This document shows, piece by piece, positions 1 through 8,220 of a stretch of DNA of 14,545 nt. A program made the translations under genes and the position numbers. The stretch is taken from the NCBI GenBank assembly GCA_900754715.1, contig CAAEDX010000198.1, forward strand, positions 1 to 14,545, written 5' to 3'. The DNA comes from Erysipelotrichaceae bacterium. GTDB lineage: Bacteria; Bacillota_I; Bacilli_A; Erysipelotrichales; Erysipelotrichaceae. The notes beneath the pieces are model-generated. The model ran no database searches. It was not told the origin of the DNA and saw only the letters and a program-made list of their open reading frames with translations. The first letter of the stretch is position 1, and each line of letters begins with the position of its first letter.

Positions 1-1079
1 GCGGCTGCATGGCTCAGGAAGAAGAGATGGTGAACATCATCCTGGAGAAATACCGCCATGTGAACCTGATCTTCGGCACGCATAACCTGCATCGCCTGCC
101 GCAGCTGCTTCATGCCGCGATCGAAGGGAATGAACGCTGTGTCGAGGTCTTTTCCCAAGAAGGAGAGGTCATCGAGAACTTGCCGGTGCGCCGCTTTGGA
201 CGCTATAAGGCATGGGTGAACATCATGTATGGCTGCGACAAATTCTGCACCTATTGCATCGTGCCCTATACCAGGGGCAAGGAACGCAGCCGCGCCATGG
301 AAGACATCCTGCAGGAACTGCGCGAGCTGAAAGTACAGGGCTATCGTGAAGTGACGCTGCTGGGGCAGAATGTCAATGCCTATGGCAAGGACCTGGGCAT
401 CGAAGGCGGATTTGCCGCGCTCCTGCGGGAGAGCGCCAAGACCGGCATCGACCGCATCCGCTTCACCACCTCCCATCCCTGGGACTTCAGCGATGAGATG
501 ATCGACGCGATCGCTTCCTGTGACAACATCATGCCTTTCATCCATTTGCCGGTGCAGTCCGGAGACAGTGATGTGCTCAGGCGGATGGGACGGCGCTATA
601 CCATCGAACAATACCGCTCGCTGTTTGACCGCATCAAGGCGGCGATCCCGGGGTGCGCGGTCTCGACAGACATCATCGTGGGCTTCCCCAACGAAAGTGA
701 TGAGCAGTTTGCGCACACGATGGACATCGTGGACTATTGCCGCTTTGACAATGCTTACACCTTCATCTACTCACCGCGTGAAGGCACGCCGGCGGCGCGC
801 ATGGCGGACAGTGTCCCCATGGAAGTGAAGCAGGAGCGCCTGGCTCGTCTTAACGAACGCTGGAATGCCTATGCGCTGGAAAACAATCAGGCATATGTGG
901 GGCGTATCGTAAAAGTGCTGGTCGATGGACCGAGCAAGAAAGATGAGCATATCTACAGCGGTTATACCGAGACCAATAAAATGGTCAATTTTACCGCAGA
1001 TAAAGTTCAGGCGGGTGAGATCATCGAGGTGAAGATCACCCAGGCCCGCACTTGGTCGCTGAATGGTGAAGCCATCTGA
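1..1079 (+). CDS. miaB: tRNA-2-methylthio-N6-dimethylallyladenosine synthase MiaB, 5' end outside window
   Basis: MiaB is a radical-SAM enzyme that adds a methylthio group to i6A37 in tRNAs reading UNN codons. The reading frame is open to the window edge (first full codon at 3), and the Met at 9 is internal: it lies in GCMAQ, whose Cys is the last ligand of the N-terminal UPF0004 cluster. Perhaps 80-150 N-terminal residues are therefore missing. The radical-SAM motif CDKFCTYC has its three Cys codons at 234, 246 and 255. Further family marks are [16 protein letters not shown] and [14 protein letters not shown]-terminal TRAM domain ends in TWSLNGE, typical of MiaB rather than MtaB or RimO. The gene stops at 1077-1079 and a terminator follows, so it is probably not co-transcribed with the next gene. 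Identification is firm; only the start is unseen. Confidence 0.95.
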   Translation, partial: GCMAQEEEMVNIILEKYRHVNLIFGTHNLHRLPQLLHAAIEGNERCVEVFSQEGEVIENLPVRRFGRYKAWVNIMYGCDKFCTYCIVPYTRGKERSRAMEDILQELRELKVQGYREVTLLGQNVNAYGKDLGIEGGFAALLRESAKTGIDRIRFTTSHPWDFSDEMIDAIASCDNIMPFIHLPVQSGDSDVLRRMGRRYTIEQYRSLFDRIKAAIPGCAVSTDIIVGFPNESDEQFAHTMDIVDYCRFDNAYTFIYSPREGTPAARMADSVPMEVKQERLARLNERWNAYALENNQAYVGRIVKVLVDGPSKKDEHIYSGYTETNKMVNFTADKVQAGEIIEVKITQARTWSLNGEAI

Positions 1080-1098
1080 TCATGACATGAAAAGAGGA

Positions 1099-1126
1099 GA
1101 AAGCCGTTTGAGGATGGCTTTTTCTT
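1099..1126 (+). terminator. Rho-independent terminator after miaB
   Basis: AAAGCC (1100-1105) pairs with GGCTTT (1116-1121), plus one G-T wobble inside, around a loop of about 8-10 nt. A T-rich tail TTTTTCTTCTT follows. The stem is modest but sits 20 nt after the miaB stop, where a terminator is expected. Confidence 0.6.
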
Positions 1127-1137
1127 CTTGTTTGGGG

Positions 1138-1143
1138 TATAAT
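1138..1143 (+). promoter_or_regulatory. Candidate -10 box for the rnjB-ftsK unit
   Basis: A perfect TATAAT lies 79 bp before the start codon of the RNase J gene and just after the miaB terminator. No good -35 hexamer sits 16-18 bp upstream (the 17-bp position reads TGGCTT), so the call rests mainly on the -10 and the position. Confidence 0.45.
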
Positions 1144-1221
1144 GACCATGAATGCTGTGAAGATACCGTCCCTGGCGGTTTATGTAAAAACACATAATAA
1201 CATGCGAGATTGGAGGAAACT

Positions 1222-2883
1222 ATGAGTAAAGTTCGTATTTTTGCGCTTGGCGGGCTCGATGAAGACGGCAAGAACATGCTTGTCGTGGAAGTGGATGAAA
1301 AGATCTTCGTCATCGAAGCAGGCCTGAAATACCCTGACAGCGAGACGCTGGGCGTGGAGTTCATCATTCCTGATTTTTCATACCTTGTCCAGAATAAGGA
1401 GCGGGTAAAGGGCATCTTCATCACCCATGCGCACGATGATGTGGTGGCGGCGCTGCCGTATCTGCTCAAGCAGATCAATGTGCCGGTCTATACCGGAGCG
1501 ATGACCTCTCTCATCATTCGGGAGACGCTGAAGAAAGAAGGGGTCCGCAACGTAAAGGTGCATCGCATCAAGCGAAGCGATACGCTGCGCATCGATGGGG
1601 TCCGCATTCAGACTTTCCCGATGACCCATGCTTTTCCAGATACTTTTGGTGTGGCGATCCACACTGATCAGGGATATGTCGTTTACACCGGGGAATTCAT
1701 CATCGATTATGACATGATGCAGGAAGAGTACAACTGTGATCTTAACCTGCTCAGCGAATTTGGCAAAAAGGGCGTGCTGGCGCTCATGTGCGAATCACAG
1801 GGCGTGGAACGAAACGGACATACTTCGCCGAATCATCGCATCACGCAGCTGATCGAACCGATCATCGAGAGCCATCGTGATGGCCGGATCCTGATCTCTA
1901 CGTATTTTCAGTCGCTCTTCCGCATTCAGGAGATCCTGGATGTGGCGATCAAGTATCGCAAGAAGATCTTCATCCATGATGAGGGGCTGCGTCACATCGT
2001 CAAGCTGATGGAGGAAATGAAATACTATACGGTGCCGAATGATCTGCTCATCGACCGCAAGCATTTTTCCAATGATATGGAGGATGTGCTCGTCATCATC
2101 AGCGGCCAGGGCAAGAATTTGTTCCGCACGATGAGCAATATCGCCAACCAGGAAGACAAATATGTGCGTTTCCGCAGCTCGGATACGATCATCATCGCTT
2201 CTCCGATCGTCAGCGGTACGCAGACCGACGCGAACAACATGGAGAATGAGATCTACAAGGAAGGCGGAACCATCTTTACGCTGGATTCCAAGCAGGTGCT
2301 TTCCATGCATCCGAGCCGTGAAGATCTTAAGATGATGCTGTATCTGTTCAAGCCGAAATACTATATTCCGGTCAAGGGCGAATATCGTCACCTGTACATG
2401 AACGCCACGCTCGCCATGGATATGGGGTATGAGGCAGGCCGGATCCTGGTGCTGGACAATGGTCAGGTGGCCGAGTTTGAAGACGGTGAAGTAAAGAGCA
2501 CGGCAGAGCATCTTGCCTTAAGCGACACGCTCATCGATGGCAAGGAGAACTGGGATGTGACCGGCGTCGTGCTCAAGGATCGGGAGATCCTTTCAACTGA
2601 CGGCGTCATGATCGTCGCGGTGGGCATCAATGCCAAGACCAAGGAGATCATCAATGGCCCGGACGTGCAGACGAGAGGGCTGATCTACCTCAAGGACGCG
2701 GAATATGTCGTCAAGGACGCGGGAAATCTGCTGGAGGAATGCATCCGCAACGCGGTGAAAGAAAAACGCTATGACAACATGGAGGTGCGCAGCGAGGCAC
2801 GTGACCGCATCACGAAATATCTGGTGAAAAAGACCGGCAAGCGGCCGATGGTGCTTCCGGTCATCCTGGAGATCAATATCTGA
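1222..2883 (+). CDS. rnjB: RNase J family protein with degenerate active site (RNase J2-like)
   Basis: 553 aa, the usual length for RNase J, with the beta-lactamase/beta-CASP/C-terminal layout. RNase J enzymes act in mRNA decay and rRNA maturation as 5'-3' exonuclease and endonuclease. The start is ATG 1222, with GGAGG at 1212-1216; an in-frame TTG at 1210 overlaps that ribosome binding site. Several metal-ligand positions differ from the active-enzyme consensus. HxHxDH reads HAHDDV (H69, H71, D73, V74), the Asp of TGDF is Glu (TGEF, E158), and the His of PVHGEYR is Lys (PVKGEYRHL, K385). H136 (THAFPD) and H363 are kept. From memory, B. subtilis RNase J2 shows the same kind of loss at two of these sites, and its gene also lies just upstream of spoIIIE, so J2 is the best assignment. 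Inferred role: non-catalytic or weak partner of an RNase J1 encoded elsewhere. Next gene: ftsK, 19 bp downstream. Confidence 0.85.
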   Translation: MSKVRIFALGGLDEDGKNMLVVEVDEKIFVIEAGLKYPDSETLGVEFIIPDFSYLVQNKERVKGIFITHAHDDVVAALPYLLKQINVPVYTGAMTSLIIRETLKKEGVRNVKVHRIKRSDTLRIDGVRIQTFPMTHAFPDTFGVAIHTDQGYVVYTGEFIIDYDMMQEEYNCDLNLLSEFGKKGVLALMCESQGVERNGHTSPNHRITQLIEPIIESHRDGRILISTYFQSLFRIQEILDVAIKYRKKIFIHDEGLRHIVKLMEEMKYYTVPNDLLIDRKHFSNDMEDVLVIISGQGKNLFRTMSNIANQEDKYVRFRSSDTIIIASPIVSGTQTDANNMENEIYKEGGTIFTLDSKQVLSMHPSREDLKMMLYLFKPKYYIPVKGEYRHLYMNATLAMDMGYEAGRILVLDNGQVAEFEDGEVKSTAEHLALSDTLIDGKENWDVTGVVLKDREILSTDGVMIVAVGINAKTKEIINGPDVQTRGLIYLKDAEYVVKDAGNLLEECIRNAVKEKRYDNMEVRSEARDRITKYLVKKTGKRPMVLPVILEINI

Positions 2884-2902
2884 ACCAAAGGAGGGAAGAG
2901 GC

Positions 2903-5206
2903 ATGGCCAAGGCAAAGAAAAAGAAAGCACAGAAGGGGAAGGGCATACTGGAACCGGATGTGATGGTCTACATCTATTCGCTTGCGGCCATTGCCGTCTC
3001 GCTCATCGGCTGTCTGCAGATCGGCTTTGCCGGCAGCCTGATCACTTCGCTCATCCAGTATTTGTGCGGTACGCTCTATGGTGTCGTTTATGCCGTGGTG
3101 ATCGTGACCGCCGTGCTGGCCATGATGAGAAAGTCCTGGAAGCAGCTGCCCGCGCAGTATCTGGTGGCGGCTGCTTTATTCGTCTGCGCATGGATGATCC
3201 TTGCGTCCATCCCTTCTGATGAAAGCGTCAAGGGGGCCGCGCTGCTCAATGCGTATCTGCGGCATACGGCGCTCATCTTGCAAGGCGAGATCGCCAGAGG
3301 CGGTGGATTGATCGGCATGCTGATGTGCGCTGTGCTCAGTTTTTTGTTTGACTATACCGGTACGCGGATCGTTGCCGCGGCCATGATCCTGATGGGCATC
3401 GCCCTTTGTGTGCATGGTACGCTGTCTGCGCGCTTGCGCCATGCCAAAGCCACGCTTGGCTCAGCCTGGCAGACGCGCCGTCAGGCCAAGCCAAAGCGGC
3501 AGCCGCAAAAGCAAGAAAAGGAGCCAAAGCGCGTGCCGGATATCCGCATCGATGAGGGACCGGCGGAAAAGCCATCGCTCTTCGTAGATGCGGATGACGC
3601 TCCGGTCAAGGCAGAGCAGCCGGTGCTGTTTCCCGCAGATGAGGAAGATGATCATCTGTATATCATGCACCCGGAACAAAAGCCGCAGGAAAAGCTGGGC
3701 ATCATTGCGGATGAAGCAGAAAAGCAGCCGGCCAAAGAACCGTTCGTCAGTCAGTTTGACATGGATTACAGCCGTTATCGTCTGCCCCGCCTTTCGCTGC
3801 TCGATGATCCGGCGGCAGGAAAGAAAGGCAAGACGAATACCAATGTGCAGGCTGCCAAGATCAAGGGCAAGCAGCTGATCGATATCCTCGATCAGTTCGG
3901 CGTAAAAGCCACGCTGGTCGGCACGCATATCGGACCGAGCATCACGCGTTTTGAGGTGCGTCCGGATCTTGGCGTGCGGGTGAGCCGCATCAGCAACCTG
4001 CAGTATGACATCAAGATGGCATTGGCTGCCAAAGATATCCGCATCGAGGCGCCGATCCCCGGCAAGAGCGCGGTCGGCATCGAAGTGCCCAATGAAGAAA
4101 AGATGACCGTGCATATGAAGGAGCTGATGCGTGCCATTCCGGAAAGCATGGCTTCACGCCGGCTGCTTTTCTGTCTGGGCAAGGATCTCAGCGGCAGCTG
4201 CGTGTATGGAGAGCTCAACAAGATGCCGCATCTGCTGGTGGCCGGTGCCACCGGAAGCGGCAAGTCCGTCTGCATCAATGCCATCATCTGCTCACTGCTG
4301 ATGCGCACTCGGCCTGATGAGGTGAAGATGCTGCTGATCGATCCCAAAAAAGTGGAGTTCACGCCATATCATGAAGTCCCGCATCTGATCGGACCGGTGA
4401 TCACGGACAGTGAAGAAGCCAATCGCGCCCTCAAAGTCATCGTGGCCATGATGGATCAGCGTTATGAGCTGTTTGCCATGGCTGGCGTGCGCAATATCGC
4501 AGGCTATAACGCCATGGTCAAGGAGCATCCTGAGGAACAGCGGGAGCCGCTGCCAGCAGTGGTCGTCATCATCGATGAGCTGGCCGATCTCATGATGGTC
4601 GCCGCCAAAGAAGTGGAAGGCAGCATCCAGCGGATCACGCAGCTGGCGCGTGCCGCCGGCATCCATCTGATCGTTGCCACGCAGCGTCCCAGCGTCGATG
4701 TCATCACCGGCGTGATCAAGGCCAATATCCCTTCGCGCATCGCCTTTTCCGTTTCCAGCGCGGTAGATTCCCGCACCATCCTCGATCAGATGGGGGCAGA
4801 GAAGCTGCTGGGCTATGGCGACATGCTCTATCTGCCGGTAGGAGAGACGGCAGCCAGACGCATCCAGGGCGTCTATGTCGACGATGGTGAAGTCGCGCGC
4901 ATCTGTGATGCAGTTAAGAAACAAGGAAGACCGCGCTATGATGATGCATTTCTGCGGCTGGATCAGCTCGACAGCAGCCAGGGCGGAAAGCAAGCAGAGA
5001 TCCAGGAAGATCCTCTTTATGAAGAGGTGCGTGAGTTCGTCATCCGCAGCCGCAAGGCAAGTACTTCGCTCATTCAGCGTCGTTTCAGCATCGGCTATGC
5101 CCGTGCCGCCCGGCTGATCGATGTGCTGGAAGAACGCGGCATCATCGGCCCGGCCCGCGGCTCCAAGCCAAGGGAAGTGTACGCGCGGGAAGAGGAAGAC
5201 CTGTGA
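2903..5206 (+). CDS. ftsK: DNA translocase FtsK/SpoIIIE
   Basis: 767 aa membrane-anchored hexameric ATPase that pumps double-stranded DNA through the division septum during chromosome segregation, or into the forespore in spore formers. After a Lys-rich start, hydrophobic segments at about 20-39, 44-76, 84-104, 134-150 and 155-172 form the membrane anchor. A charged Pro/Lys/Glu-rich linker runs to about 300. The motor has Walker A GATGSGKS (448-455) and Walker B VVVIIDE (553-559), with the ATQRPSVDVITG motif at 592-603. The C-terminal gamma winged helix (about 703-763, IQRRFSIGYARAARLID) reads orienting sites on DNA. The start ATG is preceded by AAAGGAGGG (2887-2895). The gene follows the RNase J gene after 19 bp with no terminator between, so the two are probably co-transcribed. 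Sequence alone does not separate a division FtsK from a sporulation SpoIIIE. Confidence 0.96.
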   Translation: MAKAKKKKAQKGKGILEPDVMVYIYSLAAIAVSLIGCLQIGFAGSLITSLIQYLCGTLYGVVYAVVIVTAVLAMMRKSWKQLPAQYLVAAALFVCAWMILASIPSDESVKGAALLNAYLRHTALILQGEIARGGGLIGMLMCAVLSFLFDYTGTRIVAAAMILMGIALCVHGTLSARLRHAKATLGSAWQTRRQAKPKRQPQKQEKEPKRVPDIRIDEGPAEKPSLFVDADDAPVKAEQPVLFPADEEDDHLYIMHPEQKPQEKLGIIADEAEKQPAKEPFVSQFDMDYSRYRLPRLSLLDDPAAGKKGKTNTNVQAAKIKGKQLIDILDQFGVKATLVGTHIGPSITRFEVRPDLGVRVSRISNLQYDIKMALAAKDIRIEAPIPGKSAVGIEVPNEEKMTVHMKELMRAIPESMASRRLLFCLGKDLSGSCVYGELNKMPHLLVAGATGSGKSVCINAIICSLLMRTRPDEVKMLLIDPKKVEFTPYHEVPHLIGPVITDSEEANRALKVIVAMMDQRYELFAMAGVRNIAGYNAMVKEHPEEQREPLPAVVVIIDELADLMMVAAKEVEGSIQRITQLARAAGIHLIVATQRPSVDVITGVIKANIPSRIAFSVSSAVDSRTILDQMGAEKLLGYGDMLYLPVGETAARRIQGVYVDDGEVARICDAVKKQGRPRYDDAFLRLDQLDSSQGGKQAEIQEDPLYEEVREFVIRSRKASTSLIQRRFSIGYARAARLIDVLEERGIIGPARGSKPREVYAREEEDL

Positions 5207-5217
5207 ATGCGTATGCG

Positions 5218-5245
5218 TTGAAATTTATGGAAAATCGTTTATAAT
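5218..5245 (+). promoter_or_regulatory. Sigma-A promoter of ridA
   Basis: TTGAAA (5218-5223), a 16-bp spacer and a perfect TATAAT (5240-5245) lie between the ftsK stop and ridA. The expected transcription start near 5252 leaves a leader of about 29 nt containing AGGAGG (5268-5273). Confidence 0.8.
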
Positions 5246-5280
5246 ATAACAGACATGAAAATGACACAGGAGGAATGGAT

Positions 5281-5757
5281 ATGAACGTTTTTGTAAGATC
5301 AGTACAGAGCGACAAGGCCCCTAAGGCACTGGGGCCGTATTCCCAGGCGACCAAGCTGGGAGATTTTGTCTATCTTTCCGGACAGCTGGGCATCGATTCT
5401 GAGACAGGAGAACTGGCCGGCGCGACCATGAAGGAGCAGGCAGAACAAGCGATGAAGAACATCGGCGCTGTGCTTGCGGAAATGGGACTGCGCTATGATC
5501 ATATCATGAAGACGACGATCTTCGTGAAAGACCTCAATGACTTCGACGCACTCAACGAAGTGTATGCTGGGTTCCTGGAAGAGCCGTATCCGGCCCGCAG
5601 CTGCGTGGAAGTCAGCAACCTTCCTAAGGGAGCGCTCGTCGAGATCGAATGCCTGGCCATCGATACGCTCGTTTATGAGCAGCAGATGGCAGCGCAGCAG
5701 GGCGGATGCTCAAGCTGCGGCGGCGGATGCGACAGCGGGAGCTGCTCAGGCTGCTAG
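5281..5757 (+). CDS. ridA: RidA-family enamine/imine deaminase with Cys-rich C-terminal tail
   Basis: 158 aa cytosolic RidA (YjgF/YER057c) protein. The family hydrolyses reactive enamine/imine intermediates such as 2-aminoacrylate released by PLP enzymes, and works as a trimer. Residues 1-133 cover the whole domain: GPYSQA near the N-terminus, YLSGQLG, the carboxylate-binding Arg in YPARSCVEV (R106), and the VEIECLA strand. The start is ATG 5281 because AGGAGG (5268-5273) is 7 nt away; the in-frame ATG at 5275 is only 1 nt from it. Typical family members end near 125-130 aa. This one adds about 25 residues, finishing GGCSSCGGGCDSGSCSGC with five Cys in 16 residues, which could bind metal or form disulfides; I know of no function for it. 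It has its own promoter and terminator, so it is probably a single-gene unit. Confidence 0.93.
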   Translation: MNVFVRSVQSDKAPKALGPYSQATKLGDFVYLSGQLGIDSETGELAGATMKEQAEQAMKNIGAVLAEMGLRYDHIMKTTIFVKDLNDFDALNEVYAGFLEEPYPARSCVEVSNLPKGALVEIECLAIDTLVYEQQMAAQQGGCSSCGGGCDSGSCSGC

Positions 5758-5773
5758 ATAAGCCGCGATATGC

Positions 5774-5811
5774 AAAAGGTGTCGACCGGAAACTGGCCGA
5801 CACTTTTTTTT
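5774..5811 (+). terminator. Rho-independent terminator after ridA
   Basis: GTGTCG (5779-5784) pairs with CGACAC (5798-5803). After one A-C mismatch an inner CCGG/CTGG stem closes a 3-nt loop. Eight T residues follow at 5804-5811, and an A-run precedes the stem. It lies about 20 nt after the ridA stop. Confidence 0.9.
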
Positions 5812-5814
5812 CAC

Positions 5815-5838
5815 GAAAAAAGCAGCCTGGCTGCTTTT
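5815..5838 (-). terminator. Rho-independent terminator after rqcH
   Basis: The palindrome AGCAGCCTGGCTGCT (5820-5834) is flanked by A6 on the left and T4 on the right. Read on the minus strand it gives a GC-rich stem followed by six T residues, 5 bp after the rqcH stop. The T4 side could also back up the ridA terminator on the plus strand. Confidence 0.8.
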
Positions 5839-5842
5839 GAAA

Positions 5843-7504
5843 TTAGGAACGCTTTTGATATCGCTGGATGATCGCTGTGACCTCTTTTTGGGAAGGATCC
5901 ATATAGATGGTGCGGTAATGCTGCATGGTGACGGCGCCAGGCGCGGATCCAGGTACTTTCTTCAGCTGACGGACCGGACAGTAATTGACCGGAACGCTGC
6001 TCGAATAACGCCCCTGTGAATAATAAGCGGCCAGCATCGCGCAGATGCGCAGCAGCTGTTCATCCGGGTCTGGGTCAGTGCAGATGACATGCGCGCCATG
6101 CAGATCCTTCGTGTGGAACCATAGATCGTCCTTGCGGGCAAGGGTGCGCGTCAGATATTCGTTCTGAAGATTGTTCTTGCCTAGATATACAAGGGTGCCG
6201 CCGATATCAAAGACGGTGATGTGCGGGACCTGCTTGCCTTTGCGCCGACGGATGCCGCTCTTCTGCGGCTTCATATAGCCGCGTCTCACCAGTTCCTCAC
6301 GGATCTCGATCGCATCGGGAACGGATGCCAGTTCCACCTGTGCTTCCAGCTGCTCAAAATACGCGATCGTCTGCTCACACAGCGCGATCTGTTCCTGCAG
6401 GATACTTTGGGCCCGGCGCTGCTTATGATATTTCTGATAATAGCGGTTGGCATTGCGCGGGATATCAAAGCGCATGTCGATGGGAATGGTGATATCTTCC
6501 TCGCGTTCGAACGAAGGAAGCGTGACGCTTGGCTGTCGCTGCAGGGAAGACTGATAAGCAAACAGCAGATCGCCGTATTCCCGATAGCGGTCGCAGTCCA
6601 TCGCCTCATCCAGTGCCTGGTACAGTTTGGGCAGCTTGTTGCGGTTCTTGCTCAGCTCACGGCGGATGACCTTGAACAAGTCGCCGCTTTGCTGCTTGAC
6701 GCGCACACGCTGTTCTTTTTCATAAAACAGGGCATCCATGCCTTCCATCAGCGGATAAGCCTGCGGCTCACATTCCAGATGCGATAGCGGGATGCAGTGA
6801 AACAGCGTCTGTTCCTTTACGGTATGCAGATAAAGGGTGCGGCTGGCGCGGATCTGTTCCATGATGTCCGCATACGCTTCGCCCTCGTGCATCCGGTATT
6901 CCACCTCGCGCCCCAGCAGCGGCGAGAAACCAAAGAGCTGCGTGCCCAGCGGCCGCTGTTCATCGAGCTGTGACGCGTCGATGGAAAAAGGGTCACGCTT
7001 GCGCATGTCCTGGGCCGGAAGGACGTATCGCGCGCCAGGGTGGATGAGCCGCTTGCTGTTTTCAAAGACCGGGATGCGCTTGAGCGCGTCCGTGATGATG
7101 TCTTCTTCATCGACCAGTACCAGGTTGGCGTATTTGCCCATCAGCTCGGCGTAGAGCGTCCGCATGTGCAGGTCGCCAAGCTCGTCGCGCACTTCGATCT
7201 TCAGCTGCAGCACGCGGTCCAGGCCGATCTGCTCGATGCGGCGAATGAATCCGCCGTCCAGCTGCTTGCGCAGCAGCATGACAAAATTCGAGGGGGACTC
7301 CAGCGTCGTATAAGACGCTCTTGTCAGATGAATGCGGTTATAGGTGCTGTGAAACGAGGTCAGCAGCTTGCGGCTGCCTTGCGGGGTACGCAACGTCCAC
7401 AGCAGCTCCACATCGGATATGTTCTGTATCTTGCTGATCTTGCAAGGCAAATATTCATTTAGTTCGCTGCTGATCTGATGCAGCAGCAGTCCATCCAGGG
7501 CCAT
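5843..7504 (-). CDS. rqcH: Ribosome quality control protein RqcH (NFACT family)
   Basis: 553 aa. RqcH binds obstructed 50S subunits carrying peptidyl-tRNA and recruits tRNA-Ala to build C-terminal alanine tails that mark stalled chains for degradation; older annotations call this family fibronectin-binding protein FbpA. Seen here: NFACT-N with the conserved DR pair (D96-R97 in GLDRVLQLKIEVRDELG), a charged, probably coiled middle region (about 280-395), then NFACT-R with GKNNLQNEYLT (442-452), DLWFHTKDLHGAHVI (460-474) and a basic KKVPGSAPGAV segment. I chose ATG at 7504 (MALDGLL) over the in-frame ATG at 7519. A GGAG lies upstream of the former, while the latter falls at the predicted transcription start; this choice also places the DR pair one residue from positions 97-98 recalled for B. 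subtilis. It converges on ridA and diverges from gmk. Confidence 0.93.
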   Translation of the reverse strand: MALDGLLLHQISSELNEYLPCKISKIQNISDVELLWTLRTPQGSRKLLTSFHSTYNRIHLTRASYTTLESPSNFVMLLRKQLDGGFIRRIEQIGLDRVLQLKIEVRDELGDLHMRTLYAELMGKYANLVLVDEEDIITDALKRIPVFENSKRLIHPGARYVLPAQDMRKRDPFSIDASQLDEQRPLGTQLFGFSPLLGREVEYRMHEGEAYADIMEQIRASRTLYLHTVKEQTLFHCIPLSHLECEPQAYPLMEGMDALFYEKEQRVRVKQQSGDLFKVIRRELSKNRNKLPKLYQALDEAMDCDRYREYGDLLFAYQSSLQRQPSVTLPSFEREEDITIPIDMRFDIPRNANRYYQKYHKQRRAQSILQEQIALCEQTIAYFEQLEAQVELASVPDAIEIREELVRRGYMKPQKSGIRRRKGKQVPHITVFDIGGTLVYLGKNNLQNEYLTRTLARKDDLWFHTKDLHGAHVICTDPDPDEQLLRICAMLAAYYSQGRYSSSVPVNYCPVRQLKKVPGSAPGAVTMQHYRTIYMDPSQKEVTAIIQRYQKRS

Positions 7505-7525
7505 ATGATCACACTCCATTGTAAT

Positions 7526-7534
7526 ATTATATCA
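7526..7534 (-). promoter_or_regulatory. Extended -10 promoter of rqcH
   Basis: The minus strand reads TGATATAAT, a TGn extended -10 with perfect TATAAT. The -35 position 17 bp upstream is only TTTTTT, so the extended -10 probably carries the promoter. The predicted start of transcription near 7519 gives a leader of about 15 nt before ATG 7504. Confidence 0.65.
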
Positions 7535-7557
7535 CAGATAAGGGACCGAAAAAAAGT

Positions 7558-7586
7558 TTGACAGATGCATGACGCACTGGTAAAAT
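7558..7586 (+). promoter_or_regulatory. Sigma-A promoter of gmk
   Basis: A consensus TTGACA (7558-7563), a 17-bp spacer and TAAAAT (7581-7586). It is divergent from the rqcH promoter, with the two -10 boxes about 50 bp apart. Transcription would start near 7593, just ahead of the GGAAGGA ribosome binding site. Confidence 0.85.
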
Positions 7587-7616
7587 CAGAAGTAAACAGA
7601 CGGAAGGATGAAGCGC

Positions 7617-8195
7617 ATGAAAAAAGGACTGCTGATCATCATGAGCGGACCGAGCGGCGTAGGCAAGGGGACCATCCGGAAATACTTTATGAATGATGAT
7701 AGTCTCCGTCTCGCGTACTCGATTTCGATGACGACACGTAAACCAAGAGAAAATGAAGTGGACGGCGTGGACTATATCTTCACCAGCCGTGAGCATTTTG
7801 AGGAAGCCATCCGCAAGGGGGAACTGCTGGAATGGGCAGAATTTGTGGGAAATTACTATGGCACGCCGCTGGCCCAGGTAGAAAAGCTGCGCAATGAGGG
7901 GAAGAATGTGCTGCTGGAGATCGAGGTGCAGGGCGCTGATCAGGTTCGCCAAAAATGCCCTGACGCACTTTCTATCTTCATCATCCCGCCAAGCATGGAA
8001 GAGCTGGAAAAGCGGATCCGCGGCCGCCGCAGCGAACCGGAGGAGATCGTGCAGCAGCGCCTGGCCAAGGCCGAGAATGAGATGAAGCTCGTCTGCAATT
8101 ATAAATACATCGTGTGCAATGAGGATCCGCAGCTGGCGGCAGAGCTCATCAGCTCCATCATCAAACGGCACATGTATGTCGAGGAAAATGTCTGA
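7617..8195 (+). CDS. gmk: Guanylate kinase
   Basis: 192 aa; phosphorylates GMP to GDP with ATP, an essential cytosolic step in GTP, dGTP and (p)ppGpp supply. The P-loop is GPSGVGKG (11-18). The GMP-binding region includes SMTTRKPR (37-44) and GVDYIF (50-55), EIEVQGADQVR (101-111) follows, and the LID carries RIRGRRSEPEE (133-143). I start at ATG 7617: GGAAGGA (7602-7608) has normal spacing to it, whereas the in-frame ATG at 7608 overlaps that site. Length and motifs are standard. In many Bacillota gmk lies near rqcH (yloA) and rpoZ; here rqcH is the divergent neighbour and no rpoZ (omega) gene follows. Own promoter and own terminator make it a single-gene unit. Confidence 0.97.
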   Translation: MKKGLLIIMSGPSGVGKGTIRKYFMNDDSLRLAYSISMTTRKPRENEVDGVDYIFTSREHFEEAIRKGELLEWAEFVGNYYGTPLAQVEKLRNEGKNVLLEIEVQGADQVRQKCPDALSIFIIPPSMEELEKRIRGRRSEPEEIVQQRLAKAENEMKLVCNYKYIVCNEDPQLAAELISSIIKRHMYVEENV

Positions 8196-8220
8196 AAGAT
8201 CCGCAAAGGATCTTTTTTTT
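8195..8220 (+). terminator. Rho-independent terminator after gmk
   Basis: AAAGATCC (8195-8202) and GGATCTTT (8208-8215) form an 8-bp perfect stem around GCAAA. The T-run extends to 8220. The stem begins at the last base of the gmk stop codon. Confidence 0.9.

Noticed and set aside
1795..2511. 238-codon minus-strand frame inside the RNase J gene
   Set aside because: It is antisense to a continuous beta-CASP protein and has the His/Asp-rich composition typical of such shadows.
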